Assembly (NCBI GenBank): GCA_963825345.1
Contig: CAWGSQ010000002.1
Coordinates: 124,001 to 188,000, forward strand
Reading direction: 5' to 3'
Source: JACVRW01 sp963825345
GTDB taxonomy: Bacteria; Actinomycetota; Thermoleophilia; Solirubrobacterales; Thermoleophilaceae
DNA: 64,000 nucleotides
The translations under genes and the position numbers were made by a program. Positions 24,347-33,075 of this stretch are shown here, piece after piece; position 1 is the first letter of the stretch; each line of letters opens with the position of its first letter. The notes below the pieces were generated by a model. That model was not told the DNA's origin, searched no databases, and worked only from the letters and a program-made list of their open reading frames with translations.

Positions 24347-25045
24347 ATGATCCGCACCGGCATGGAGGGCGCCACAGAGCCAATTGCAGCGCCACCGTCG
24401 GAGCTCCCCGAGTTCCGCGGTCCGCCGCCGCCCCGGCACGGCGGCCTCCTCACCCTGCTGCGCTTCCTGCGCCGCCACGAGATGCTGAACCTGAAGTACG
24501 GGCGCCTGGTCGCGCGGCTCGGGCTCTGGAAGCTGCGCCTGCGGGGCCGTCTGCTGCTGGACGGCATCGCGTTCGTGGGGCCGGGATGCAGCCTCGAGGT
24601 GAGGCGAGGAGCCACTCTCGAGCTGGGCCGCTGGTCCTGGGTGGGGCATGGGTGCAAGATCCGCAGTCACGAGGGCACGGTCTCCATCGGGGCCAAGACA
24701 GTCCTTGGCCAGGAGTGCACGATCTCCTCGTTTCAGCACGTCTCGATCGGGCGCGAGTGCGTGATCGCCGACCGCGTGATGCTGATCGACTTCGACCACG
24801 GGATGGTCGAGGTGGACCGCCCGATCCGCCTCCAGGGCATCTACAAGCGCGACGTGCGCGTGGGGAACAACGTCTGGATCGGCTACGGCGCCTGCGTCCT
24901 GCGCGGCGTGACGGTGGGCGACAACGCCGTGATCGGCACGAACGCGGTCGTCACGCGGGACGTGCCGGCGAATGCTGTGGTGGCCGGCGTGCCCGCACGG
25001 ATCCTGCGCATGCGCAAGGAACCTGGGCGAATGCGCTTTCAGTAG
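24347..25045 (+). CDS. Hexapeptide-repeat (LbetaH) O-acetyltransferase
   Basis: This protein is 232 residues from ATG 24347 (a second ATG at 24362 is possible). After an N-terminal helical cap, left-handed beta-helix turns begin near residue 70: AFVGPGCSLEVRRGATLELG, VSIGAKTVLGQECTISSFQHVSIG. The catalytic region has the FDHGMVEVDRP loop (His) and NNVWIGYGACVLRGVTVGDNAVIGTNAVVTRDVPANAVVAGVPARI, split here only by the usual repeats. The family is the CysE/NodL/maltose-type acetyl-CoA-dependent transferases, often modifying polysaccharide or sugar. It is divergent from the two-component operon. Confidence 0.9.
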   Translation: MIRTGMEGATEPIAAPPSELPEFRGPPPPRHGGLLTLLRFLRRHEMLNLKYGRLVARLGLWKLRLRGRLLLDGIAFVGPGCSLEVRRGATLELGRWSWVGHGCKIRSHEGTVSIGAKTVLGQECTISSFQHVSIGRECVIADRVMLIDFDHGMVEVDRPIRLQGIYKRDVRVGNNVWIGYGACVLRGVTVGDNAVIGTNAVVTRDVPANAVVAGVPARILRMRKEPGRMRFQ

Positions 25046-25116
25046 GGATCCCCCTGGTACGGGCAGCCGCACCCTGAGCGGCGCAAAACCGCACTCTCAG
25101 ACGCCAGCCAACCGCA

Positions 25117-25133
25117 TGGGAAGCGCATTCCCA
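25117..25133 (+). promoter_or_regulatory. Inverted repeat in the MMPL 5' region, next to the ribosome site
   Basis: TGGGAA-GCGCA-TTCCCA is a perfect 6-bp-arm repeat directly abutting the Shine-Dalgarno AAAAGGAG (25133-25140) of the MMPL gene. It could be an operator (MMPL pumps are commonly repressed locally) or an RNA hairpin limiting ribosome access. Confidence 0.4.
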
Positions 25134-25152
25134 AAAGGAGAAGCTGCTTCGC

Positions 25153-27375
25153 ATGAGAACTCAGCGCAGCACCTCCAAGTCCCAGTCCAACCACAACCTC
25201 GCAGCTCGTGTTGGGCGCTGGAGCGTCCAGCACCGCAAGACCGCCATCCTCGGATGGCTCGCTTTTGTGTTCGTCGCACTCGCAGTTGGCTTCAACCTCG
25301 TTCCCCAGAAGAACCTCGAGCCGAACGAGGGCATGCCGGGCGAGTCCGGCAAGGCCGGCCAGGTCCTGAAGGACGCCTACCCGGAGCAGCAGGAGGAGGC
25401 AGGTGAGCAGGTGCTCATCCAGAGCAAGTCGCTCAAGACGAGTGATGCGCAGTTCAAGTCCGCCGTCGCTGATGTAACCAAGCGGCTGGAGGGCACGAAG
25501 GGCGTTTCTGAAGTTGTCGGTCCGTACCAGGCCGGCTCCGAAGGTATCTCGAAGGACGGGCGTTCCGCCCTCGTCTCATTCACGCTCGCTGGCAAGTCGG
25601 ACGTGACCGAGAAGTCAGTGGTTCACTCGCTGGCAGCCGTTGACGCCGCGCAGAAGGCGCATCCCGAGCTCCGCATCGAGGAGACCGGGGACGCGAGCAT
25701 CACCAAGGCCACGCTGGCCAAGTCGAACGAGGAGATGGGCAAGTCAATGTTCATGTCGCTCGGACTCACGCTCATCATCCTGATGTTCGCGTTCGGGGCG
25801 CTCGTGGCGGCCGGAATCCCGGTTCTGCTCGGCCTCACCGCCGTGCTCGCCACACTGGGTCTGCTTGGCCCGGTCAGCCAGATCGCACCTGTGGATGCAC
25901 AGGTGATGCACGTGGTCCTGCTCGTCGGCATGGCCGTCGGTGTGGACTACAGCCTGTTTTACGTCAAGCGGGCCCGCGAGGAGCGGGAAGCCGGACGTGA
26001 GACGGACGCGGCCATCGAGGCCGCAGCCGCGACCTCAGGTCGCGCGGTTGTGATCTCCGGCTTCACCGTCATGGTGGCCATGGCCGGTATGTACCTGGGC
26101 GGAATCTCCAATTTCGCCTCGTTCGCCACCGGCACGATCCTGGTGGTCGCAGTCGCCGTGATCGGCTCACTGACCGTGCTGCCCGCAGTGCTCTCGAAGC
26201 TGGGCGACAAGGTCAACAGGGGCCGGGTGCCGTTCCTCGGCCGGCGTCGGAGCAGCGGCGGTGTGGGCATCTGGTCCCGCATCCTCGACCGGGTCCTCCG
26301 CCGTCCGCTCCTTTCGGCCATCGTGTCCGCCGGCGTGCTGGTCGCGCTGACGGTTCCGGTGCTCGGAATGGAGACGTCCCTCGGTGGCACCGACGACACG
26401 TCGCGTGACCTCAAGGTGATGCAGACCTACGACCGCGTGCAGGCCGCCTTCCCCAGCGAGGGCAGCGCGGAGATCGTGGTCATCAAGGCGGATGACGCCA
26501 CCTCGACCGAGGTTGCGTCCGGCATCAAGGCTCTCGAGTCCGATGTCACCGCCCGTCCGGCTCTCTTCGAGGGCAAGCCGAGCGTTGAGCTCAGCCCGAA
26601 CGAGACCGTCGCCGTGGTGACGATCCCGACCACCGGGAACGGCACGGACGACCTGTCCAACCGGGCCGTCGACGCACTGCGCGACGACATCGTCCCGGGC
26701 ACCGTCGGCAAGCTGGACGGTGTCCAGGCGTACACGACGGGTGAGGCCTCCGCGACTGGCGACTTCAACGACGCCATGATCGGTCACCTGCCGCTCGTGT
26801 TCGCGTTCGTGCTGTCGGCAGCGTTCCTCCTGCTGCTGGTCACCTTCCGCTCGATCGTCATTCCGCTCAAGGCGATCGTGCTGAACATGCTGTCCGTGGG
26901 CTCGGCCTACGGCCTCATGACCCTGGTGTTCCAGCACGGTCTGGGCGAGTCGCTCGGACTGGGCACCGGCCCCATCGCAGCATGGCTGCCGATGTTCCTG
27001 TTCGTGATCCTGTTCGGGCTGTCGATGGACTACCACGTGTTCATCCTCACCCGGATCCGCGAGGCATTCGATCGCGGCATGAGCACGGAGGACGCCGTGG
27101 CTCACGGGATCAAGAGCACGGCCGGCACGGTCACGAGCGCAGCGATCGTCATGGTCGCCGTGTTCTCGATGTTCGCGATGTCGTCGGAGCTGCAGATGCA
27201 GCAGCTGGGCATCGGCCTCGCGGCCGCCGTCCTGATCGACGCGACGATCATCCGCGGGATTCTGCTCCCCGCGACGATGAAGCTCCTGGGCGACTGGAAC
27301 TGGTACCTGCCGAGCAAGCTCGGCTGGCTGCCCAAGGTGACCGTGGAGCCGGAGGTGGTGCCCGCGACCGCGTAA
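25153..27375 (+). CDS. MMPL/RND-family transporter
   Basis: This 740-residue membrane protein starts at ATG 25153 with a good Shine-Dalgarno. The layout is two halves of six helices: helix 1 at about 30-48 (AILGWLAFVFVALAVGF), a large external loop to about 190, then helices including MAVGVDYSLFYVKRAREE with the conserved GVDYSLF proton-relay motif. The second half has VILFGLSMDYHVFILTRIRE with its matching SMDYHVF. The protein exports lipids or hydrophobic compounds. Codon choice is less GC-extreme than the neighbours (more AAG, GTT and GCA early on), suggesting high expression or separate history. An intrinsic-type terminator follows. Confidence 0.94.
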   Translation: MRTQRSTSKSQSNHNLAARVGRWSVQHRKTAILGWLAFVFVALAVGFNLVPQKNLEPNEGMPGESGKAGQVLKDAYPEQQEEAGEQVLIQSKSLKTSDAQFKSAVADVTKRLEGTKGVSEVVGPYQAGSEGISKDGRSALVSFTLAGKSDVTEKSVVHSLAAVDAAQKAHPELRIEETGDASITKATLAKSNEEMGKSMFMSLGLTLIILMFAFGALVAAGIPVLLGLTAVLATLGLLGPVSQIAPVDAQVMHVVLLVGMAVGVDYSLFYVKRAREEREAGRETDAAIEAAAATSGRAVVISGFTVMVAMAGMYLGGISNFASFATGTILVVAVAVIGSLTVLPAVLSKLGDKVNRGRVPFLGRRRSSGGVGIWSRILDRVLRRPLLSAIVSAGVLVALTVPVLGMETSLGGTDDTSRDLKVMQTYDRVQAAFPSEGSAEIVVIKADDATSTEVASGIKALESDVTARPALFEGKPSVELSPNETVAVVTIPTTGNGTDDLSNRAVDALRDDIVPGTVGKLDGVQAYTTGEASATGDFNDAMIGHLPLVFAFVLSAAFLLLLVTFRSIVIPLKAIVLNMLSVGSAYGLMTLVFQHGLGESLGLGTGPIAAWLPMFLFVILFGLSMDYHVFILTRIREAFDRGMSTEDAVAHGIKSTAGTVTSAAIVMVAVFSMFAMSSELQMQQLGIGLAAAVLIDATIIRGILLPATMKLLGDWNWYLPSKLGWLPKVTVEPEVVPATA

Positions 27376-27400
27376 CCAACCTCCGACACTCAACGAAGAG

Positions 27401-27430
27401 GGAATCGCGCCCCTGTGGCGCGATTCCTTT
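27401..27430 (+). terminator. Intrinsic terminator after the MMPL gene
   Basis: A perfect 11-bp stem (GGAATCGCGCC / GGCGCGATTCC) with a 5-base loop (CCTGT) is followed by TTT, 26 bases after the MMPL stop. It is the clearest intrinsic terminator in the window. Confidence 0.85.
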
Positions 27431-27515
27431 CCGGGAGGGATGGCCGTGGCTTCGGCCCGGCGAGTTGTGGACCCGCAGCGCATGCGGACCACCTGCTGCG
27501 AGAGCCTTCCCGCCG

Positions 27516-29540
27516 ATGAGGATCGTCACGGACCTCCCGCGCCCGGTGCGCACGATCGACCACGTGTGGATCCCGCTCTCTGACGGCACGCGGCTCGGGG
27601 CCCGAATCTGGCTGCCCGAGGACGCCGAGAGCGACCCGGTTCCGGCGATCCTCGAGTACATCCCCTACCGCAAGGGCGACGGCACCGCGCCACGCGACCA
27701 GCCACGCCACGCCTACTTCGCGGGTCACGGCTATGCGGTCCTGCGCGTGGACCTGCGCGGAAGCGGCGAGTCCGACGGCCTCCTGCATGACGAGTACCTC
27801 CCGCAGGAGCAGGAGGACGCACTGGAGGTGCTCAAATGGATTGGCCAGCAGCCCTGGTGCACGGGCGCGGCCGGGATGTTCGGGATCTCCTGGGGCGGCT
27901 TCAACGGCCTCCAGGTGGCCGCGCGCCGCCCGCCTGAGCTGAAGGCGGTGATCAGCCTCTGCTCGACCGACGACCGCTACGCGGACGACGTGCACTACCG
28001 CGGGGGCGCGGTCCTGGCGCTCGAGATGCTCTCGTGGGGAGCGTCGATGCTTTCCTACAACGCGATCGCGCCGGACCCGGAGGTCGCGGGGCCGGGCTGG
28101 CGCGAGGCGTGGCTCGAGCGCATCGACGGCGTGGAGCCCTACGAGTACCAGTGGCTTCGCCACCAGCGCCGCGACGACTACTGGAAGCAGGGCTCGGTCT
28201 GCGAGGACTACGCCGCGATCGAGTGCCCCGTCTACGCGATCGGCGGCTGGGCCGACGGCTACTCGGAGGCCGTGTTCCGGCTCGTGGCCGGGCTGGGCGC
28301 GCCCTCGAAGGGGCTGATCGGCCCGTGGTCGCACGCGTTCCCCGACGAGGTCGAGCCCGGCCCCGCGATCGGCTTCCTCCAGGAGTGCCTGCGCTGGTGG
28401 GACCAGTGGCTGAAGGGCGAGGACACCGGGATCGCGGACGAGCCGCTCCTGCGCGCGTGGATGCAGGACCCGGTGGCGCCCTCGCCCCGGCACGTGGAGC
28501 GCGTGGGGCGCTGGGTGGCCGAGGAGGCCTGGCCCGCGCCGAACATCGAGGAGCGGCGGCTCTGGCTCGGCGACGGTCGGCTCCTCGACGACCCCGACAG
28601 CGCCGAGCGCCGGCTCGAGATCTCCACGGACCTGCTCTGCGGTCTCGACAGCGGCGTCTGGTGCGCGGACGGCAACGAGGCCGACAGTGCGGTCGACCAG
28701 CGGGCCGAGGACGGCCGCGCGCTCAGCTTCACCTCGGAGGCGCTTCTCGAGCGGATCGAGCTGCTCGGCAACGCGCGCGTGGAGCTGGAACTGGACAGCG
28801 ATCGCCCCGTCGCGCAGATCGCGGCGCGGCTCTGCGACGTTGCGCCCGACGGCAGCTCGCTGCTCGTGACCCGCGGCGTGCTGAACCTGACGCACCGGGA
28901 CAGCCATGAGCACCCGGAGCCGCTCGAGCCCGGCGCGCGCACGCGCGTGGTGGTGGAATTGGACGGGATCGCACAGGCCGTGCCCGCGGGGCACCGGCTG
29001 CGGCTCGCGCTCTCACCCGCGTACTGGCCCTGGCTCTGGCCCGCTCCCGAGCCCGTGACGCTCGGGATCCATACGGCCGAGAGCTCGCTCGTCGTGCCGG
29101 TGCGCGAGCCACGGGCCGACGACTCCGAGCTGCGCCCGTTCGGAGAGCCCGAGGGCGCGCCCAAGCTCGAGGTCGAGACACTCGAGCCGGACGACGGCGG
29201 GCGCACTCTCACGCGCGACTTCGCGAGCGGCCGAACCGAGCTGACCTTCCGCTGGGCCACCGGCGGGCGCTACCGGCTCGTGGCGGCGGGCGTGATCGCG
29301 GGGTGCTGGGCCACCACGTCGTACGCGATCACCCCCGGCGATCCGCTGTCGGCCGAGGTGCGCTGCGACGCCTCGACCGAGCTGGGCAGGGACGGCTGGA
29401 CGACCCGCGCCGAGGTGCGCGCCGTCATGGACGCCGACGCGAACCGCTTCCGCGTGCGAACCGAGCTCGAGGCGTTCGAGAACGGCGAGAGCGTGCGGCG
29501 GCGCGAGTGGAGCTTCGAGACGCCGCGCGACCTGGGCTAG
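27516..29540 (+). CDS. CocE/NonD-family X-Pro dipeptidyl-peptidase-like hydrolase
   Basis: This protein is 674 residues from ATG 27516. The catalytic alpha/beta domain has DGTRLGARIWLP, LRVDLRGSGESDG, nucleophile GISWGGFNG (Ser near 128), an acid-containing YAIGGWADGYSEA region, and a His in IGPWSHAFPDE. From about residue 390 a C-terminal jelly roll (LEISTDLLCGL, VPAGHRLRLALSPAYWPWLWP) typical of PepX_C/CocE follows, then extra beta-rich sequence to the end. Such serine hydrolases cleave esters or X-Pro peptides. It ends one base before the convergent Rieske gene stop. Confidence 0.9.
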   Translation: MRIVTDLPRPVRTIDHVWIPLSDGTRLGARIWLPEDAESDPVPAILEYIPYRKGDGTAPRDQPRHAYFAGHGYAVLRVDLRGSGESDGLLHDEYLPQEQEDALEVLKWIGQQPWCTGAAGMFGISWGGFNGLQVAARRPPELKAVISLCSTDDRYADDVHYRGGAVLALEMLSWGASMLSYNAIAPDPEVAGPGWREAWLERIDGVEPYEYQWLRHQRRDDYWKQGSVCEDYAAIECPVYAIGGWADGYSEAVFRLVAGLGAPSKGLIGPWSHAFPDEVEPGPAIGFLQECLRWWDQWLKGEDTGIADEPLLRAWMQDPVAPSPRHVERVGRWVAEEAWPAPNIEERRLWLGDGRLLDDPDSAERRLEISTDLLCGLDSGVWCADGNEADSAVDQRAEDGRALSFTSEALLERIELLGNARVELELDSDRPVAQIAARLCDVAPDGSSLLVTRGVLNLTHRDSHEHPEPLEPGARTRVVVELDGIAQAVPAGHRLRLALSPAYWPWLWPAPEPVTLGIHTAESSLVVPVREPRADDSELRPFGEPEGAPKLEVETLEPDDGGRTLTRDFASGRTELTFRWATGGRYRLVAAGVIAGCWATTSYAITPGDPLSAEVRCDASTELGRDGWTTRAEVRAVMDADANRFRVRTELEAFENGESVRRREWSFETPRDLG

Positions 29541-29548
29541 CTAGCCCA
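29533..29548. other. Palindrome made of two facing stop codons (CocE and Rieske genes)
   Basis: TGGGCTAGCTAGCCCA is a perfect 16-base palindrome formed where two genes that both end Gly-stop (GGC TAG) meet with no spacer. It may simply reflect identical codon endings. Confidence 0.35.
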
Positions 29549-30611
29549 CGCGGGCGCGCACCAGGTCCTGGAAGGCGCCGATCAGCGCCTCCGTCCTCGT
29601 GAGCAGCCGGCCATGCTCCAGCGCACCGCTCGCCGCGCCGCGCTGGACGGCCTCCACCAGGCCGGTGTCCTCGGCCCCCACCTGATTGTCGAACACCCGC
29701 ATCTCCTCGATCCAGGCCTCGTCGGTGCCCTCCGGGAAGAAGCGGTCGAACCACGCCGCGGTGCGGTCGGGGGCGGTCGGCCACAGCGGGCCGATCGAGA
29801 GATTCGGGCGCCCCGGGTTCACGTTGAACTTCATCGCCGGAAAGAGGATGTGGTACTGCGCCGTGGGCACCGAGTCGCTCACGTCATAGGGAGCCGCGTC
29901 CGTATAGGCGTCGGGGTGCACCGGCGGGAACTGGCTGAGGCGCAGCCCGACCGCCTCCATCCGCTGCCGCTCCTCGTCGATCAGCTTCACGAAGCCCGGG
30001 TGGTTCAGCTGGCAGTGGTAGCACTCGAGGTAGTTCTCGATCGCGATCTTCCAATTCGCCTTGATCTCGTAGGCGCCGCGATCGTGGAAGCGCAGCGAGT
30101 GCACGTCGAGTCCGTTCTCCGCCACCACCTGGGGAAGGTCGCCCAGCGCGATCTCCAGGCCCGGCGCCTCAGCGTCCGGGTTCGCGAACACGAACGGGCC
30201 CCAGGTGCCCACCTGCGACGGCACCAGGCCGAGGCACGCCGTGTCGAAGTCGGGCTCGTCCTTGCTGCGTGGCGCGCCGCGCAGGCTGCCGTCGAGGCCG
30301 TAGGTCCAGGCGTGGTAGGGGCACTGGATCGTGCCGCGCTTCTGCGGCTCGTCAACGAGGACGGTGCCGCGGTGGCGGCACACGTTCAGGAAGGCGCGAA
30401 GCTCCTCATCGCGGTCGAGCACCACGACCAGTGGCAGCCCGCCCACCTGCGTCGGAAACATGCTGCCGGGGCCGTCCAGCTCGCCCAGGTGGCCGACGTA
30501 CTGCCACGAGCGCCGGAAGATTGAGTCGCGCTCCACGCGCGCCACCTCAGGGTCGGCGTACCAGCTGTATGGCAGCGTCTCTACGCGCGGCTGGACCTGC
30601 GAGTGAGCCAT
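29541..30611 (-). CDS. Rieske non-heme iron oxygenase, alpha subunit (1)
   Basis: This 356-residue protein starts at ATG 30611. The Rieske [2Fe-2S] ligands are C78-R-H80 (NVCRHRGT) and C97-P-Y-H100 (QCPYHAWTYG). The mononuclear iron site is near NYLECYHCQLNHPG (His199, His204), with a C-terminal acid. The alpha-subunit layout resembles choline monooxygenase/glycine-betaine or carnitine-type oxygenases that N-demethylate quaternary amines; the neighbouring OrdL-like oxidoreductase and aminotransferase support an amine substrate. No reductase gene is adjacent. A GATAAT hexamer six bases upstream of the ATG suggests a leaderless transcript. Confidence 0.9.
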   Translation of the reverse strand: MAHSQVQPRVETLPYSWYADPEVARVERDSIFRRSWQYVGHLGELDGPGSMFPTQVGGLPLVVVLDRDEELRAFLNVCRHRGTVLVDEPQKRGTIQCPYHAWTYGLDGSLRGAPRSKDEPDFDTACLGLVPSQVGTWGPFVFANPDAEAPGLEIALGDLPQVVAENGLDVHSLRFHDRGAYEIKANWKIAIENYLECYHCQLNHPGFVKLIDEERQRMEAVGLRLSQFPPVHPDAYTDAAPYDVSDSVPTAQYHILFPAMKFNVNPGRPNLSIGPLWPTAPDRTAAWFDRFFPEGTDEAWIEEMRVFDNQVGAEDTGLVEAVQRGAASGALEHGRLLTRTEALIGAFQDLVRARVG

Positions 30612-31843
30612 TGGCGGATTATCCTCCCAGAGTCGACAGCGCCGGCACCACCCCTTTCTGGCTTGACGCTCCGTACGAAGCGCGCCCCGCGCTCGAGGGT
30701 GACGTGGAGGTCGAGGCCTGCGTGGTCGGCGGCGGGGTCGGCGGGCTGTCCTGCGCACGCCGGCTCGCGCAGCTGGGCATCGACACGGTTCTACTCGAGG
30801 CCGGGGCCGTGGCGGGGGGAGCAAGCGGGCGCAACGGCGGCTTCCTGATCGCGGGGGTCGGGCCCTTCTACAACGACATCCGCGAGCGCCTCGGGCGAGA
30901 GCGCGCCAGCGCGATTTACGAGCGCACGCTGGGCGCGCAGCGCGACATCTACGAACTGGCCGAGCAGCTGGAAGCGGGCGACTCCCTGAGGAAGGTCGGC
31001 CTCCTGCGCCTCGCGGTCTCGGACGAGGAGGCCGCTCACGTCCGCGACCATGCCCGCGCGCTTCAGGAGGACGGGTTCCCCGGCGAGGTCGTGGAACGCG
31101 AGGAGTTGGCGCCCGCGCTCCAGCGCACCGGCCTCGTGGGCTGCCTCACCGACCACGACGGCGCCCTCCACCCGGCGCGCTGGTACCGGATGCTGGCGGG
31201 GGCCGCGGAGGAGGCCGGCGCGCGCATCTTCGAGGGCAGCGCTGTACATGCGCCCGTGCCTGCGCCCGGCGAGGGACCGCTCGTTACCGACCGCGGCAGC
31301 GTGCGCGCCCGCCATGTGGTGGTTGCGGCCGACGGCGCGCTGCCGGCACTCGTGCCTGAGTACGCCGGGAGGGTTCGCGCCCGCAGGCTGCACATGGTGG
31401 CCACCGGGCCGCTGCCCCACATGCTCGACCAGCTCGTCTACGCGCGCTGGGGCTACGAGTACCTCCAGCAGCGCCCCGACGGGCGCATCCTTGCGGGCGG
31501 CTTCAGCGACGTGGACGCCGACAACTCCTACACCGACAGCGACGCCGGCGAGCCGCTGATCTGGGACCGGGTCGAGGCCTACCTGCGCGACGACCTCGGC
31601 GCCAACGGGGGCGTGAGCCACCGCTGGGCCGGCGTGGTCGGCTACAGCGATGACTCGCTGCCCTACGTGGGCGAGGTGCCAGGGCGCCCCGGCCTGTACG
31701 TGTCGGGCGGCTACTCCGGTACCGGCAACGTGCCCGGCTTCATGTGCGGGCGCGACCTGGCCGACACGATCGCGGGCGATGGCCCGGAGCCGCTGTTTCC
31801 AGCCGACCGAGAGCCATGGACGAGCAGCGCGTCCAGGAGCTGA
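30611..31843 (+). CDS. FAD-dependent amine oxidoreductase (DAO/OrdL/PuuB-like)
   Basis: This 410-residue protein is read from TTG 30611, the same base as the divergent Rieske start. GTG 30704 has a better GAGGG ribosome site but would lose the conserved TPFWLDAPYEARP entry segment. The FAD-binding Rossmann motif is ACVVGGGVGGLSCARRLAQLG, followed by LLEAGAVAGGASGRNGGF, the OrdL/PuuB hallmark. A C-terminal FAD motif GLYVSGGYSGTGNVPGFMCG is present. Relatives oxidise gamma-glutamylputrescine, sarcosine or other secondary amines to aldehydes. It overlaps the aminotransferase gene by 28 bases, arguing for one pathway. Confidence 0.85.
   Translation: MADYPPRVDSAGTTPFWLDAPYEARPALEGDVEVEACVVGGGVGGLSCARRLAQLGIDTVLLEAGAVAGGASGRNGGFLIAGVGPFYNDIRERLGRERASAIYERTLGAQRDIYELAEQLEAGDSLRKVGLLRLAVSDEEAAHVRDHARALQEDGFPGEVVEREELAPALQRTGLVGCLTDHDGALHPARWYRMLAGAAEEAGARIFEGSAVHAPVPAPGEGPLVTDRGSVRARHVVVAADGALPALVPEYAGRVRARRLHMVATGPLPHMLDQLVYARWGYEYLQQRPDGRILAGGFSDVDADNSYTDSDAGEPLIWDRVEAYLRDDLGANGGVSHRWAGVVGYSDDSLPYVGEVPGRPGLYVSGGYSGTGNVPGFMCGRDLADTIAGDGPEPLFPADREPWTSSASRS
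30618..30623 (-). promoter_or_regulatory. Putative -10 element (leaderless) for the first Rieske gene
   Basis: Minus-strand GATAAT ends 6 bases before ATG 30611, inside the first codons of the divergent oxidoreductase. Confidence 0.4.
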
Positions 31844-33075
31844 GCGCGCGCGAGACGGAGCGCTTCGCCGAGCGCACGCCCGCCTCAAAGGCGATGTTCG
31901 AGCGGGCGGGGCGCGCACTGGCGGGCGGCGTGTCGTCGTCGTTCCACGGCCGCGAGCCGTGGCCGGTGTACCTCGCGCGCGGCGAGGGCGCCCGGGTCTG
32001 GGATGCGGACGTCAACGAGTATGTGGACTTCCACAACGGCTTCAGCGCGATGGTCCAGGGCCACGCGCACCCCGCGGTCGTGGCCGCCGTCCGGGAGCGA
32101 GCCGCCCTCGGCACACACTTCGGCGCCACCACGGAGGACGCCGTCGTCGTGGCGGAGGAGCTCCAGCGCCGCTTCGGCCTCCCGCGTTGGCGCTTCACCA
32201 ACTCCGGCACCGAGGCGAACATGGCGGCGATCCGGCTCGCGCGCGCGTTCACGGGCCGGGAGGCCGTGGTGCAGATGGCGGGCGCCTACCACGGACACGC
32301 CGAGATCTCGCACCTGCACGAGGTTCCGTTCAACGACGTTCCGGCGCTCGAGCGCGTTGTCGCCGACGTCGAGCCGGCCTGTGTTATCACCGAGGGAGCG
32401 ATGACGAGCGTCGGGCTCGTGCTCCCCGAGCCGGGCTACCTGGACGCGCTGCGCGAGCTGACGCGGCGGCACGGGGTCGCCCTGATCCTCGACGAGGTCA
32501 AGACCGGGCTCACGATCGCCGCCGGGGGAGCCGTGGAGCGGCTCGGCGCGCGGCCGGACATCGTGACGCTCGCCAAGTCGCTTGGCGGCGGCCTCCCGAC
32601 GGGCGCGGTGGGCATGACCGCGGAGCTGGCCGAGCCGGTGGAGGACGGGCGCCTGCGGCTGCTCGGCACCTATAACGGCAACCCGCTCTCGATGGCGGCC
32701 GCGGCGGCGAGCCTCCATCAGGTGCTCACGCCCGCCGCGTACGACGAGCTCGAGCGGCTCGGCGCGCGAATGGTGGCCGGCTGCGAGGACCTGATCCAAG
32801 CGAATGGGCTCGAGGCGCACTGCGTCGGCCTCGGCTCGAAGGGCTGCGTGCACTGGGGGTCTGACCCCAAGAGGGGGTCAGACCCTGGGCTCCCGCTCTC
32901 CCAGCTGATCTGGATCTGGCTCATGAACCGCGGCGTGCTCACCACGGCGGGCCGCGAGCAGGAGTGGAACGTGACGGTGGCCCACGACGACCAGGCCGTG
33001 GAGCTCTACCTCGAGGCGTTCGCCGGCCTCGTGGCCGAGCTCACTCCACGATTGTCCGGCTCTGCTCGCGCATGA
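31816..33075 (+). CDS. Class III (PLP) aminotransferase, GSA-aminomutase-like, with an inserted palindrome
   Basis: This protein is 419 residues from ATG 31816. Motifs are VWDADVNEYVDFHNGFSAMVQGH, split by the usual glycine turn; FTNSGTEANMAAIRLAR for phosphate binding; GAYHGHAE; LILDEVKTG with the PLP Asp; and the Schiff-base Lys254 in TLAKSLGGGLP. The overall layout is closest to glutamate-1-semialdehyde aminomutase/omega-aminotransferases. Residues about 347-357 (WGSDPKRGSDPG) are encoded by a GC palindrome and look like an insertion in a surface region. With the overlapping FAD oxidoreductase and the opposing aldehyde dehydrogenase it suggests amine or amino-acid catabolism. Confidence 0.88.
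   Translation: MDEQRVQELSARETERFAERTPASKAMFERAGRALAGGVSSSFHGREPWPVYLARGEGARVWDADVNEYVDFHNGFSAMVQGHAHPAVVAAVRERAALGTHFGATTEDAVVVAEELQRRFGLPRWRFTNSGTEANMAAIRLARAFTGREAVVQMAGAYHGHAEISHLHEVPFNDVPALERVVADVEPACVITEGAMTSVGLVLPEPGYLDALRELTRRHGVALILDEVKTGLTIAAGGAVERLGARPDIVTLAKSLGGGLPTGAVGMTAELAEPVEDGRLRLLGTYNGNPLSMAAAAASLHQVLTPAAYDELERLGARMVAGCEDLIQANGLEAHCVGLGSKGCVHWGSDPKRGSDPGLPLSQLIWIWLMNRGVLTTAGREQEWNVTVAHDDQAVELYLEAFAGLVAELTPRLSGSARA
32857..32885. repeat. GGGTCTGACCCC hairpin element inside the aminotransferase gene
   Basis: GGGTCTGACCCC, AAGAG, GGGGTCAGACCC: each arm is itself a palindrome, and the two arms are reverse complements. The 29-base element can form either two small hairpins or one perfect 12-bp stem with a 5-base loop. 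It is read in frame as GSDP-KR-GSDP. The same core occurs twice at about 57.8 kb in another gene. Confidence 0.75.
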
